From assembly GCA_913057435.1 (NCBI GenBank), contig CAJXNY010000008.1, forward strand, positions 62,001 through 126,000: a DNA stretch of 64,000 bases, in the 5' to 3' direction. The notes below the pieces were generated by a model. That model saw only the letters and a program-made list of their open reading frames with translations, was not told the origin of the DNA and did not search any database. The position numbers and the translations under genes are program-made. This stretch comes from an uncultured Oceanospirillaceae bacterium (GTDB taxonomy: Bacteria; Pseudomonadota; Gammaproteobacteria; Pseudomonadales; Balneatricaceae). Below are positions 55,714 through 64,000 of this stretch, one piece after another (position 1 is the first letter of the stretch; the number at the start of each line of letters is the position of its first letter).

Positions 55714-57432
55714 ATGAGTCACCAGTCCGATCTGATCGCCACGGATATCGAGGCGTATCTGAAACAGCATGAGAACAAAGAGCTGCTGCGCTTTCTGACC
55801 TGCGGCAGCGTAGATGATGGTAAATCCACCCTGATTGGCCGTCTGCTGCACGATTCCAAAATGATCTATGAAGATCAGCTGGCTGCCGTACAGTCTGAAA
55901 GTGCCCGCATCGGTAATGCCGGTGAAAAACTGGACCTGGCGTTGCTGGTCGATGGCCTGCAGGCTGAGCGTGAGCAGGGTATTACCATTGATGTGGCGTA
56001 CCGTTACTTCTCCACGGAAAAGCGCAAATTTATCATTGCCGATACACCGGGGCATGAGCAGTACACCCGCAACATGGCTACGGGTGCGTCTACCTGTGAT
56101 CTGGCGATTATCCTTGTGGATGCCCGTCATGGGGTACAGGTACAGACCAAACGTCACAGCTTTATTGTGTCGCTGCTGGGTATAAAACACATCATCGTGG
56201 CCATCAATAAGATGGACCTGGTGGAGTTCAGTGAAGAGCGTTTCGAGCAGATCAAGCAGGATTACCAGGACTTTGCCAAAGACCTGAACCTGCCGGATAT
56301 CCAGTTTGTGCCGATTTCGGCGCTTAACGGCGATAACGTGGTAAACCCGTCGGAAGGCATGGCCTGGTATCAGGGCGAGCCGCTGATGCAAACGCTGGAA
56401 ACGGTTGAGATCGCCAGCGATCATAACTTCAATACCCTGCGTTTCCCGGTGCAATACGTGAACCGGCCTAACCTGGATTTTCGCGGTTACTGCGGTACGC
56501 TGACCTCCGGTATTGTGCGCAAGGGTGATGAGATCACCGTGTTGCCTTCCGGTAAAACCAGCCGCATCAAATCCATTGTGACCTTTGATGGTGACCTGGA
56601 AGAAGCGCATCCGCCGATGGCGATCACGCTGACGCTGGAAGATGAAGTTGATATCTCCCGTGGTGACCTGATCGTACATACTGAGCAGGTGCCAAGCATT
56701 ACTGACCGCTTCGATGCCACCCTGGTGTGGATGACCGAAACGCCGCTGGTACCGGGTAAAGTATACGACGTGAAACTGGCCACCCAGGTGGTGCCCGGTA
56801 AAGTGACTCAGGTGCATCACACGATTGATGTGAACACCATGGCGGAAGATCAGGCGGATATGCTGGATCTGAACAGTATTGCACGGGTCGAGCTGCTGCT
56901 CGAACAGCCGGTTGTTGCTGATCCGTACCAGCTGCTTAAAGGTACCGGTTCGTTCATCGTGGTCGATCGCCTGAGCAATGCGACGGTTGCTGCCGGGATG
57001 ATCAACCAGGGACGGCTGGCCGGTAGTAGTGCCGACGATACGTTCCACAGCGAGCCTCAGGTGAGTAAAGCTGAAAAAGCTGCAGCCTTTGGCCAACAGC
57101 CTGCCACGGTGTTATTGGCCGGTGGTAGTGAAGAACAGCGCGCCCATCTGCTGTATGGTGCAGAGCTGGCGCTGGTTAACAACAGTAACGCGGTAGCGGT
57201 ACTGGATAAAAAGTCATTGGGCGCACTGGTATCAACAGCGCAAACAGTGGCGACCTTACTGAACCAGCAGGGTTTGCTGGTGCTGTCCGATCTGGACAGT
57301 GTGAATGGAGATCACGCAGTGAACGTAACACTGACAGCAGGCGGTGGTGAGGGTCAGATTGACCTGAACGCAACGCCGGGACAGCAGATCGACCAGCTGC
57401 TGAACCTGCTGCGTACACGCGGACTGATCTGA
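55714..57432 (+). CDS. cysN: Sulfate adenylyltransferase subunit 1 with a degenerate APS-kinase-like tail
   Basis: A 572-residue GTPase subunit of ATP sulfurylase. The GTP-binding motifs are [15 protein letters not shown] (G1), DTPGHEQY (G3) and NKMDL (G4), followed by EF-Tu-like beta-barrels to about residue 450. The last ~110 residues follow the outline of CysC (TVLLAGGS where CysC has its P-loop strand, then VAVLDKKSL for [39 protein letters not shown]). The GxxGxGKST loop and DGD are missing, so it cannot be an active kinase. E. coli CysN is about 475. ATG 55714 has GGGAG upstream; ATG 55681 is the alternative. Confidence 0.95.
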   Translation: MSHQSDLIATDIEAYLKQHENKELLRFLTCGSVDDGKSTLIGRLLHDSKMIYEDQLAAVQSESARIGNAGEKLDLALLVDGLQAEREQGITIDVAYRYFSTEKRKFIIADTPGHEQYTRNMATGASTCDLAIILVDARHGVQVQTKRHSFIVSLLGIKHIIVAINKMDLVEFSEERFEQIKQDYQDFAKDLNLPDIQFVPISALNGDNVVNPSEGMAWYQGEPLMQTLETVEIASDHNFNTLRFPVQYVNRPNLDFRGYCGTLTSGIVRKGDEITVLPSGKTSRIKSIVTFDGDLEEAHPPMAITLTLEDEVDISRGDLIVHTEQVPSITDRFDATLVWMTETPLVPGKVYDVKLATQVVPGKVTQVHHTIDVNTMAEDQADMLDLNSIARVELLLEQPVVADPYQLLKGTGSFIVVDRLSNATVAAGMINQGRLAGSSADDTFHSEPQVSKAEKAAAFGQQPATVLLAGGSEEQRAHLLYGAELALVNNSNAVAVLDKKSLGALVSTAQTVATLLNQQGLLVLSDLDSVNGDHAVNVTLTAGGGEGQIDLNATPGQQIDQLLNLLRTRGLI

Positions 57433-57743
57433 TTAGGCGTGCGGGCCCCGGCCCGCAATTCGGTGCACGCTGATCTGCTCACCGCCCCGTTTCGGTTTTT
57501 CCTGCTTTAAACAGGGAAAAACGGCGGGGCGGTGGTCATTGAGGCAAGTCATGGGTGGCCCTATAGCGGAATAGAAATATTCCGGTAAAATCTAGCGGTT
57601 CGAATTTTTTATATCAGGTTCTGCTAATTTAACAATATGGTGCCTTACGGTTGTAACATCTGGCTGTGCGCAAGCGCAGTACAGGGTGCTACCCGGGCCC
57701 GAAATAAGGTAAGGGGTCGGTCGCCCCCGATGTGGCTTATGTT
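57433..57743. other. Intergenic region cysN-rsxA with two hairpins
   Basis: TGCGGG/CCCGCA (57440-57445 and 57452-57457) directly follows cysN. A longer two-part hairpin pairs ACCGCCCCG (57481-57489) with CGGGGCGGT (57525-57533), with an inner TTTTTCCTG/CAGGGAAAAA helix. Neither has a T-run outside the stem. TTGAGG (57539) with TATAGC (57562) at 17-bp spacing is a weak promoter candidate for rsx. Confidence 0.45.
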
Positions 57744-58325
57744 ATGACCGAATATCTGCTTATTCTGATCAGCACTGTGCTGGTTAACAATTTTGTCCTG
57801 GTCCAGTTTCTGGGCCTGTGTCCGTTTATGGGCGTCTCCAACAAGCTGGAATCAGCGATGGGGATGTCGCTGGCCACCACGTTTGTGCTGACACTGTCAT
57901 CGGTGTGCAGCTATCTGGTGTACACCTGGTTGCTGGAGCCGCTTGATCTGGGCTTCCTGCGAACCATTTCCTTTATTCTGGTTATTGCCGCCGTGGTGCA
58001 GTTCACCGAGATGGTGGTGCGCAAAACCAGCCCGCTGCTTTATAAAGTACTGGGTATCTTCCTGCCGCTGATTACCACCAACTGTGCCGTGCTGGGTGTG
58101 GCGCTGCTGAATATCAAAAAGATGAATGGCTTTATGGAGTCCATCGTCTACGGCTTTGGTGCTGCGGTGGGTTTCTCACTGGCACTGGTGCTGTTTTCCG
58201 CCATTCGTGAGCGGGTGGCCGTGGCCGATGTGCCGGGGCCGTTCCGTGGCTCTGCCATTGGCATGGTCACCGCCGGGTTGATGTCGCTGGCGTTTATGGG
58301 GTTCACCGGTCTGGTGCAGTTCTAA
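57744..58325 (+). CDS. rsxA: Electron transport complex subunit RsxA
   Basis: A 193-residue membrane protein with six TM helices, the same length as E. coli RsxA. It has the [18 protein letters not shown] start and the symmetry-related [14 protein letters not shown] segment, whose cysteines bind the shared 2Fe-2S cluster with RsxE. It is part of the ion-translocating ferredoxin:NAD oxidoreductase-type complex that reduces SoxR or supplies low-potential electrons. GTG 57732 is an alternative start; ATG 57744 gives the family length. First gene of the rsx operon. Confidence 0.97.
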   Translation: MTEYLLILISTVLVNNFVLVQFLGLCPFMGVSNKLESAMGMSLATTFVLTLSSVCSYLVYTWLLEPLDLGFLRTISFILVIAAVVQFTEMVVRKTSPLLYKVLGIFLPLITTNCAVLGVALLNIKKMNGFMESIVYGFGAAVGFSLALVLFSAIRERVAVADVPGPFRGSAIGMVTAGLMSLAFMGFTGLVQF

Positions 58326-58338
58326 GCAGGGAGTTGTT

Positions 58339-58935
58339 ATGAATCTGGTATTTCTCGCCGTGCTGGTGCTGCTGGCACTGGGTGCGGCGTTCGGGTTGAT
58401 CCTGGGTTACGCGTCTATCCGGTTTAAAGTCGAAGGCAATCCGCTGGTCGATGAGATCGACGGCCTGCTGCCGCAGACGCAATGTGGCCAGTGTGGTTAT
58501 CCGGGCTGCCGTCCTTACGCCGAGGCGATTGCCGAGGGCGATGTGATCAACAAATGCCCGCCGGGTGGTCAGGGCACGGTCGATGCACTGGCAGGCCTGC
58601 TGGACATTGAATCGATGGCGCTGGACGCCGAAGACGCTGCAGCAGAGCCGATAAAATCCATCGCCTATATCCGTGAAGATGAGTGTATCGGCTGTACCAA
58701 GTGTATTCAGGCCTGCCCGGTCGATGCCATCCTCGGTGCGGCGAAGCAGATGCACACCGTTATCACCTCGGAATGTACCGGCTGTGATCTGTGTGTTGAG
58801 CCCTGTCCGGTGGATTGCATTGATATGTTACCGATTGAAACCACGCTGACCAGCTGGAAGTGGGATCAGCCGAAGCCCGGCGTTGAACTGATCGCCACCG
58901 ACCGCCGTGGTGCTGTACACGAAGGAGCCGCTTGA
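58339..58935 (+). CDS. rsxB: Electron transport complex subunit RsxB (ferredoxin)
   Basis: A 198-residue membrane-anchored ferredoxin. One TM helix (residues 2-25) precedes the cluster motif [11 protein letters not shown] near 47-57. Two 4Fe-4S motifs follow: [16 protein letters not shown] and [16 protein letters not shown]. It faces the cytoplasm and takes electrons from the RsxC side. Its stop overlaps the rsxC start (TGATG), and GAAGGAG near its 3' end serves rsxC. Confidence 0.97.
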   Translation: MNLVFLAVLVLLALGAAFGLILGYASIRFKVEGNPLVDEIDGLLPQTQCGQCGYPGCRPYAEAIAEGDVINKCPPGGQGTVDALAGLLDIESMALDAEDAAAEPIKSIAYIREDECIGCTKCIQACPVDAILGAAKQMHTVITSECTGCDLCVEPCPVDCIDMLPIETTLTSWKWDQPKPGVELIATDRRGAVHEGAA

Positions 58936-61715
58936 TGGGTAAGGTGTTTGCGTTCCATGGTGGTATCCATCCGCCGCAGAATAAACAGCAGTCTACCGGA
59001 CTGGCGATCCAGCCAGGCCCCGTGCCTAAAACGGTGCGCCTGCCGGTACAGCAGCACATTGGTGCACCGGCCCAACCGCTGGTTACCGTCGGCCAGCGGG
59101 TGCTTAAAGGCCAGCTGATTGCCGAGCCGGGTGGTCGCCTCAGTGTGGCGATTCACGCCTCGGTATCGGGCACCGTAACGGCTGTCGGCATGATGCAGGT
59201 AGCGCACAGCTCCGGCATGGATGCGCTGTGTATCGAGATTGAAAACGACCGCCTGGATGAATGGGTGCCCCATGCCGGGCTGGAAGATTTTCGCAGCCTT
59301 AACAGCAATGATCTGGCCGATTTTATTCGCGGCAAAGGTGTGGCTGGTATGGGTGGCGCGGGCTTCCCGACGGATGTGAAGCTGCACGTGGGTGATCACC
59401 ATATTATCAACACCCTGGTGATCAACGCGGCTGAGTGTGAGCCCTATATTACTGCCGACGATATGCTGATGCGTGAACGCGCCGATCAGGTAATTGCCGG
59501 GATCGGAGTGATCTGTCATATGCTCAAACCGAGCCATGTGATGATCGGCATCGAAGATAACAAGCCCCAGGCGATCCGCGCCCTGCAGCAGGCCGCTTTG
59601 GGAAATCGCCACAATATTGATGTGGTGGTGGTGCCAACTAAATACCCCTCCGGTGGTGAGAAACAGCTGATCAAACTGCTGACCGGGGTGGAGGTGCCCA
59701 GCGGTGGCATTCCGGCCGACGTCGGTATTGTCTGCCAGAACGTCGGCACCGCCGTCGCGATTCACCGGGCGGTGGCCCATGGCGAACCGCTGATCTCCCG
59801 TGTGGTGACCATGACCGGTGATGCCCTGGCCCGGCCGCACAATATGGAGGTTGCCATCGGCACGCCGTTTGTGGATCTGCTGGATCAGGCCAATCTGAAA
59901 GAAAACCAGCTGGCGCGGCTGGTGGTGGGCGGGCCGATGATGGGTTTCACCGTTAACGACGATGAACTGCCGATCACCAAAACGACCAACTGCCTGATCG
60001 CTGCCACTTGGGAGGAGATGCCTGAGGCCAACCCGGCCCAGTCCTGTATCCGCTGTGGCCAGTGTGAACAGGCCTGCCCGGTTGAGCTGTTGCCACAGCA
60101 GTTGCACTGGTTTGCTAAAGGCCGTGAGTTCGACAAAGCGAAGAACCATAACCTGTTCGATTGCATCGAATGTGGTGCCTGCTCGTATGTCTGCCCATCG
60201 GAAATTCCGCTGGTGCAGTATTACCGTTTTGCCAAGGCAGAAATTCGTAAGGAAGAAGCCGAAACGCGTAAGGCTGACCACGCCAAGAAGCGTTTTGAAG
60301 CCCGTGTCGCCCGCCAGGAAGCGGAAGTTGCCGAAAAAGAAGCGCGTCGTAAGCAGCGTGCTGAAGCGGCAGTTAAAGCCCAGGCAGTGAAAAAAGACAA
60401 GCTGGAAGCGGATGCTGCGAAGCCTGCAGTAACCGCTGATGCGGCTGCGCCAGTGACTGATATCAAGGCGCTTAAAACCGCTGCAGCAGTGACCCGGACC
60501 AAGCTTCGCCAGGTCGAGAAGGCGCTGAAAAACGCCGAAAACAAAGGGCTGGAGGGTGTTGAAACACTGACCCAGACGGTCGCCACACTACAGACTAAAG
60601 CTGATGCGGCTCAGCAGGCTTACGATGAAGCTCTGAACCCGGCTGCTGCTGCACCGGCCCCAGTGCTGGATCTGAAACAGCTGAAAACCAACGCAGCTGT
60701 GGCCCGTACCAAGCTGCGCCAGGCTGAAAAAGCCCTGGCCAAAGCTCAGGACAGCGGCGAAGGTGATATTGCCGCGCTGCAGGCCAGACTGACCGAACAG
60801 CAGGCGAAAACTGAGCTGGCGCAGGCGGCGTATGACACTGCCGAGTCTGGGGAGGCGGCTCCGGCTGTCGCCCCTGCAATTTCCGCTGAGCAGCTGGCAG
60901 AGCTCAAAGCTGACTGGGACGCGGCGCAGGCGAAAGTAGCCAAAGCTCAGGCGGCACTGGATACCGCCATCGCCAATGAAAGCCCGGCGGCTGAGAAGAT
61001 GAAAGCCGGTGTTGCCAAGCTTCAGGCCAAAGCGGATGAAGCGAAAAAAGCTTATGACGACGCAGCCAGCCCAGTGACTGCCGCAGCGGCACCAGCGATC
61101 TCTGCTGAACAGCTGGCAGAGCTGCAGGCCGATGTTGATGGGATGACAGCTAAAGTCAGTAAAGCCCAGGCCGCGCTGGATACGGCCATTGCCAATGAAA
61201 GCCCGGCGGCGGAGAAAATGACAGCAGGGGTTGCCAAGTTGCAGGCCCGGCTGGATGAAGCGGTTCAGGCATTGCAGGCCGCTGGTGGGGCTGTAGCTGA
61301 ACCGGTCGTTGAACCCGAACCTGAGCTGGACCTTAAAGCGCTGAAGCAGCAGGTGTCTATTATGCGCACCAAGCTGCGCAAAGTAGAAAAAGCAGTGGAG
61401 GCGGCAGAGGAGTCTGGTGAAGACACCAGCGAGCTGGTGGCGGATCAGGCTCAGCTGCAACAACGGTTTGAGGCTGCCAAGGCCCAGTTCGATGCGGAGG
61501 AGGCCGCCCTGGTGGCCCGCGCGGCAGAGGAGGGGGTTGATCTCAAGCAGCTCAAGATCGATGCCGCGATGGCGCGTGCGGCGGTGACCAAAGCCGAGCG
61601 GGCGCTGGCTAAAGTGACTGAACCTGATGATCAGCAGGAAAAGCTGGCCCAGGCACTGGAGGCCGCGAAGCAGAAAGCTGAGCAGCTGAATTCCACCCTG
61701 AGCCGTTTTGAGTAA
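58935..61715 (+). CDS. rsxC: Electron transport complex subunit RsxC with an expanded repeat tail
   Basis: A 926-residue subunit. Residues 1-435 are the conserved RnfC part (GGIHPPQNK, the MGGAGFPTDVKL NADH/FMN-binding region, ECEPYITADD, then 4Fe-4S motifs CIRCGQCEQACP at ~370 and CIECGACSYVCP at ~409). Residues ~435-926 form a long Ala/Lys/Glu-rich tail of predicted helical repeats (RTKLRQ-EKAL units, AQAALDTAIANESPAAEK units). E. coli RsxC has a similar but shorter tail (740 residues in total). Start is ATG 58935 with GAAGGAG upstream. The tail is probably coiled coil and may tether the complex or its partners. Confidence 0.96.
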   Translation: MGKVFAFHGGIHPPQNKQQSTGLAIQPGPVPKTVRLPVQQHIGAPAQPLVTVGQRVLKGQLIAEPGGRLSVAIHASVSGTVTAVGMMQVAHSSGMDALCIEIENDRLDEWVPHAGLEDFRSLNSNDLADFIRGKGVAGMGGAGFPTDVKLHVGDHHIINTLVINAAECEPYITADDMLMRERADQVIAGIGVICHMLKPSHVMIGIEDNKPQAIRALQQAALGNRHNIDVVVVPTKYPSGGEKQLIKLLTGVEVPSGGIPADVGIVCQNVGTAVAIHRAVAHGEPLISRVVTMTGDALARPHNMEVAIGTPFVDLLDQANLKENQLARLVVGGPMMGFTVNDDELPITKTTNCLIAATWEEMPEANPAQSCIRCGQCEQACPVELLPQQLHWFAKGREFDKAKNHNLFDCIECGACSYVCPSEIPLVQYYRFAKAEIRKEEAETRKADHAKKRFEARVARQEAEVAEKEARRKQRAEAAVKAQAVKKDKLEADAAKPAVTADAAAPVTDIKALKTAAAVTRTKLRQVEKALKNAENKGLEGVETLTQTVATLQTKADAAQQAYDEALNPAAAAPAPVLDLKQLKTNAAVARTKLRQAEKALAKAQDSGEGDIAALQARLTEQQAKTELAQAAYDTAESGEAAPAVAPAISAEQLAELKADWDAAQAKVAKAQAALDTAIANESPAAEKMKAGVAKLQAKADEAKKAYDDAASPVTAAAAPAISAEQLAELQADVDGMTAKVSKAQAALDTAIANESPAAEKMTAGVAKLQARLDEAVQALQAAGGAVAEPVVEPEPELDLKALKQQVSIMRTKLRKVEKAVEAAEESGEDTSELVADQAQLQQRFEAAKAQFDAEEAALVARAAEEGVDLKQLKIDAAMARAAVTKAERALAKVTEPDDQQEKLAQALEAAKQKAEQLNSTLSRFE
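60945..61247 (+). repeat. Near-identical direct repeats inside rsxC
   Basis: Two 84-bp units at about 60945-61028 and 61164-61247 encode almost the same peptide (AQAALDTAIANESPAAEK, then M, K or T, AGVAKLQA). They differ mostly at third positions. Shorter, older relatives (TRTKLRQVEKAL, ARTKLRQAEKAL, MRTKLRKVEKAV) flank them. Confidence 0.8.
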
Positions 61716-61744
61716 CCGGTGCAACCAGAAGTGAATCGATAAAC

Positions 61745-62794
61745 ATGGCACTGATACGCGTTACCTCACCCCATGTACACAAGGCCAACCGCACCGCAGA
61801 TGTGATGCGGCTGGTGTTGCTGGCAACCCTGCCGGCTCTGCTGGCGATGACGTTCTTTTTCGGCTGGGGCACCCTGATCAATGTGATCTGGGCCTCCCTG
61901 CTGGCGGTTGGTATGGAAGCCGCCATAATCCGGCTGCGCAAGCGTCCGGTGATGTTCTATCTGCGAGATTACAGTGCGGTGGTGACCGCCATCTTGCTGG
62001 CACTGGCGCTCCCCCCATTTGCCCCCTGGTGGCTGACCCTGGTGGGTGTATTCGTCGCTATCGTGATCGCCAAACACCTCTATGGTGGGCTGGGCCAGAA
62101 CCCGTTCAACCCGGCGATGGTGGCGTATGCACTGTTGCTGGTGTCTTTCCCGGTGATGATGACACGCTGGAATATGCCCACGGTGCTGCTGGACAATGGC
62201 GCACTGGGCCTGTTCGACAGCATTGCGGTGATCTTTGGCGGGCTGGAACCGGCACAGATCGACCAGTTTACCGGTGCTACGCCGCTGGATGCGTTTAAAC
62301 ATCGTGGTGGCCTGACCAGCGAAGAAGCCTGGCGGCAGATTGATGTACTGGCCAACGGTATCGGTGCCTGGCATGCGGTGAGTGCGGCCTATGTGATGGG
62401 TGGGATTTTCCTGCTTAACCGAAAAGTCTTCACCTGGCATATCCCGCTGGCAATGCTGGCAGCCATGACAGTGCCAAGTATTCTGCTATTTGGTTTTGAC
62501 CCGGATAGCTATGCTGACCCATTCTTCCATCTGACAGCGGGTGGCACGATGATGGGGGCGTTCTTTATCGCTACCGACCCGGTTACCGCGGCCAGCTCCA
62601 ATAAGGGCAAACTGTTCTATGGTGCTGGTATTGGCCTGCTGATCTTCGTGATTCGCAGCTGGGGTAACTACCCGGATGCCGTAGCCTTTGCCGTGCTGCT
62701 AATGAATCTGGCAGCGCCGTTTATTGATCTGTACACCCAGCCGCGTAGTTATGGCCATACTCAGGCTAAGCGTGGCCTGAAAGGAGACAGCTGA
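61745..62794 (+). CDS. rsxD: Electron transport complex subunit RsxD
   Basis: A 349-residue membrane subunit with about nine to ten TM helices. The flavinylation site lies in FTGATPLDAFK (Thr of TGAT binds FMN covalently through a phosphoester). LGQNPFNPAMVAYALLLVSFP and ATDPVTAASSNKGKLFYGAGIG are typical of RnfD. The start at ATG 61745 is preceded by a weak ribosome site. Its stop overlaps the rsxG start by 1 bp (TGATG). Confidence 0.97.
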   Translation: MALIRVTSPHVHKANRTADVMRLVLLATLPALLAMTFFFGWGTLINVIWASLLAVGMEAAIIRLRKRPVMFYLRDYSAVVTAILLALALPPFAPWWLTLVGVFVAIVIAKHLYGGLGQNPFNPAMVAYALLLVSFPVMMTRWNMPTVLLDNGALGLFDSIAVIFGGLEPAQIDQFTGATPLDAFKHRGGLTSEEAWRQIDVLANGIGAWHAVSAAYVMGGIFLLNRKVFTWHIPLAMLAAMTVPSILLFGFDPDSYADPFFHLTAGGTMMGAFFIATDPVTAASSNKGKLFYGAGIGLLIFVIRSWGNYPDAVAFAVLLMNLAAPFIDLYTQPRSYGHTQAKRGLKGDS

Positions 62795-63435
62795 TGGAAA
62801 TGTTCAGTGCAATTCGTAGTAGCACAGTAGGACTGGCAGTTTTTGCGGTGGTTACTTCCGGGCTGATTGCGGTGACTCAGGTGGGCACCAAAACACGGAT
62901 TGAACATAACGAGCGTGAAGCCCAGGCCAAAGCGTTGTACGAGATTGTACCGCGTAGCCAGATTGATAATGACCTGCTGGACGATACGGTCGAGTTTGTC
63001 GCACCAGGCCTGCTGGGCTCTGACACGCCGGCAACCGCCTGGCGGGCGCGCCGTGATGGCAAGGTGCAAACCGTGATTCTGCCGGTTACCGCTCCGGATG
63101 GTTACACGGGCAATATTCATATGATCGTCGGTATTAATGCCGATGCGTCAATAGCGGGCCTTCGGGTGCTGGCCCACAAAGAAACACCGGGGCTGGGTGA
63201 TAAGGTCGAGCTGAAAAAATCAGACTGGGTGCTGGGTTTCAATGGTAAATCCATGGCCAGCAGCAACGACAGTAACTGGGCGGTGAAAAAAGATGGCGGT
63301 CAGTTTGATCAGTTTACCGGGGCGACCATCACTCCGCGGGCAATTGTTAATGCGACCGGACGGGCGATTAACTATTTCCGTTCTAACCGGGTTCAGCTGT
63401 TAGGTTCGGACAGTGCAGAGGTATCACAGCAATGA
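62794..63435 (+). CDS. rsxG: Electron transport complex subunit RsxG
   Basis: A 213-residue membrane-anchored flavoprotein. One N-terminal TM helix ([20 protein letters not shown]) precedes a periplasmic domain with the covalent FMN motif [10 protein letters not shown] near residue 171, and [15 protein letters not shown]. The length is close to E. coli RsxG (206). It overlaps both rsxD and rsxE (ATGA), so the cluster is tightly coupled. Confidence 0.97.
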   Translation: MEMFSAIRSSTVGLAVFAVVTSGLIAVTQVGTKTRIEHNEREAQAKALYEIVPRSQIDNDLLDDTVEFVAPGLLGSDTPATAWRARRDGKVQTVILPVTAPDGYTGNIHMIVGINADASIAGLRVLAHKETPGLGDKVELKKSDWVLGFNGKSMASSNDSNWAVKKDGGQFDQFTGATITPRAIVNATGRAINYFRSNRVQLLGSDSAEVSQQ

Positions 63436-64000
63436 GTACCGATTACAAAAAGATTGCCTTTGACGGGCTGTGGAACAACAATCCGGCGATGGTTCAGCTG
63501 CTGGGTCTGTGTCCGTTGCTGGCGGTGACCGGTTCGGTGGTGAACGCCATCGGCCTGGGCCTGGCCAGTACTCTGGTGCTGATCGGCTCTAACCTGACAG
63601 TATCGGCGTTCCGTAAATTCGTGCCCGACTCCGTGCGCTTGCCGATCTTCGTGATGATCATCGCGGCGTTTGTGACCAGCATCGAGCTGCTGATGCAGGC
63701 ATTTACTTACGAGCTGTATCAGATCCTCGGCATCTTTATCCCGCTGATTGTGACCAACTGCGCCATCATGGGCCGGGCCGATGCCTTTGCCTGTAAGAAT
63801 CCGGTGGGTGCATCGGTGATGGATGGGGTGATGATGGGGCTGGGTTTCTCTGCCGTGCTGATCATCCTGGGCGGTATGCGTGAAGTGCTGGGTTCAGGCA
63901 CCCTGTTTGCCGATATGAATCTGCTGCTGGGGCCGATGGCGGATAACTGGAAACTGGTGTTGATCGATGATTACGCTGGCTTCCTGTTCGCCATCCTGCC
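63432..64000 (+). CDS. rsxE: Electron transport complex subunit RsxE, cut by window edge
   Basis: The first 189 residues of a protein that is usually about 230. It begins [18 protein letters not shown], then [21 protein letters not shown] and a later [20 protein letters not shown], which mirrors the cluster-binding segment of RsxA. About six TM helices are expected. The ATG overlaps the rsxG stop by 4 bp. The 3' end lies outside the window, so completeness cannot be judged. Confidence 0.97.
   Translation, partial: MSTDYKKIAFDGLWNNNPAMVQLLGLCPLLAVTGSVVNAIGLGLASTLVLIGSNLTVSAFRKFVPDSVRLPIFVMIIAAFVTSIELLMQAFTYELYQILGIFIPLIVTNCAIMGRADAFACKNPVGASVMDGVMMGLGFSAVLIILGGMREVLGSGTLFADMNLLLGPMADNWKLVLIDDYAGFLFAIL

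Noticed and set aside
55696-57096. 466-codon open frame on the minus strand
   Set aside because: It lies fully antisense to cysN, has no family resemblance, and arises from the codon bias of the opposite strand.
58866-60281. 471-codon open frame on the minus strand
   Set aside because: Antisense to rsxC and the end of rsxB; no ribosome site or recognisable domain.
60480-61250. Regularly spaced repeats suggesting a CRISPR-like array
   Set aside because: The repeats are in frame within rsxC, degenerate at third positions and without unique spacers.
60588-61751. 387-codon open frame on the minus strand with Leu/Phe-rich repeats
   Set aside because: Mirror image of the Ala/Lys/Glu repeats of the RsxC tail.

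Overview
The window is a contiguous stretch of a gammaproteobacterial chromosome of moderate GC. Gene content suggests a marine, chemotactic member of the Oceanospirillales (Oceanospirillaceae-like). The evidence is a complete rsxABCDG(E) cluster, assimilatory sulfate genes cysDN, cysI, cysH and cysG, a Pat-type acyl-CoA synthetase/acetyltransferase, several methyl-accepting chemotaxis proteins, many c-di-GMP proteins, and YbaN, DUF938, DUF1285, DUF2058 and DUF2750 proteins. The taxonomic placement is an inference from gene content. No tRNA, rRNA, CRISPR array, prophage or intact transposon was seen.

Layout. 1-7.2 kb: the N-terminal part of a DEDDh exonuclease, a hypothetical protein, a DUF938/GNAT pair, a membrane PAS-GGDEF-EAL protein beside a FIST (NosP-like) sensor, and a small exported protein. 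7.4-15.9 kb: a tight operon encoding the whole lower mevalonate pathway (HMG-CoA reductase, type 2 IPP isomerase, HMG-CoA synthase, two GHMP kinases, diphosphomevalonate decarboxylase), with DNA polymerase II attached at the end. 15.9-20.8 kb: sulfide:quinone reductase, a GNAT protein and Pat. 21.1-30.1 kb: a signalling island made of an exported protein with 16 short repeats (8+8), a BarA-like hybrid kinase, a REC-PAS-PAS-GGDEF protein, a REC-CheC protein and a PAS-GGDEF cyclase. 30.2-38.9 kb: nth, a cold-shock protein with a structured leader, ybaN-like, topB, an Aer-like receptor, a pentapeptide-repeat protein, a CvfB-like S1 protein and a class II cyclic-nucleotide phosphodiesterase. 39.3-43.0 kb: two paralogous sCache chemoreceptors. 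43.6-48.6 kb: an MTHFR-like protein, DUF1285, a C39-like protein coupled to an ArgD-like aminotransferase with an attenuator-like leader, DUF2058 and DUF2750. 48.7-57.4 kb: sulfur assimilation (cysG, cysH, DUF934, cysI and a TauE-family transporter on the minus strand; cysD and cysN divergent). 57.7-64 kb: rsxABCDG and most of rsxE.

How the genes work together. Sulfate activation (CysDN), sulfite reduction (CysI plus siroheme from CysG), APS/PAPS reduction (CysH) and a putative anion exporter form one functional neighbourhood around a divergent control region. The mevalonate operon would supply IPP/DMAPP from HMG-CoA by a route uncommon in gammaproteobacteria. The signalling island has all the parts of a phosphorelay with c-di-GMP output.

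The most unusual items are the 8+8 repeat protein translationally coupled to the hybrid kinase, the CysN protein carrying what looks like a decayed APS-kinase domain, the structured terminator-bearing leader before the ArgD-like gene, the two mutually exclusive pairings in the cold-shock leader, and the repeat-expanded RsxC tail.
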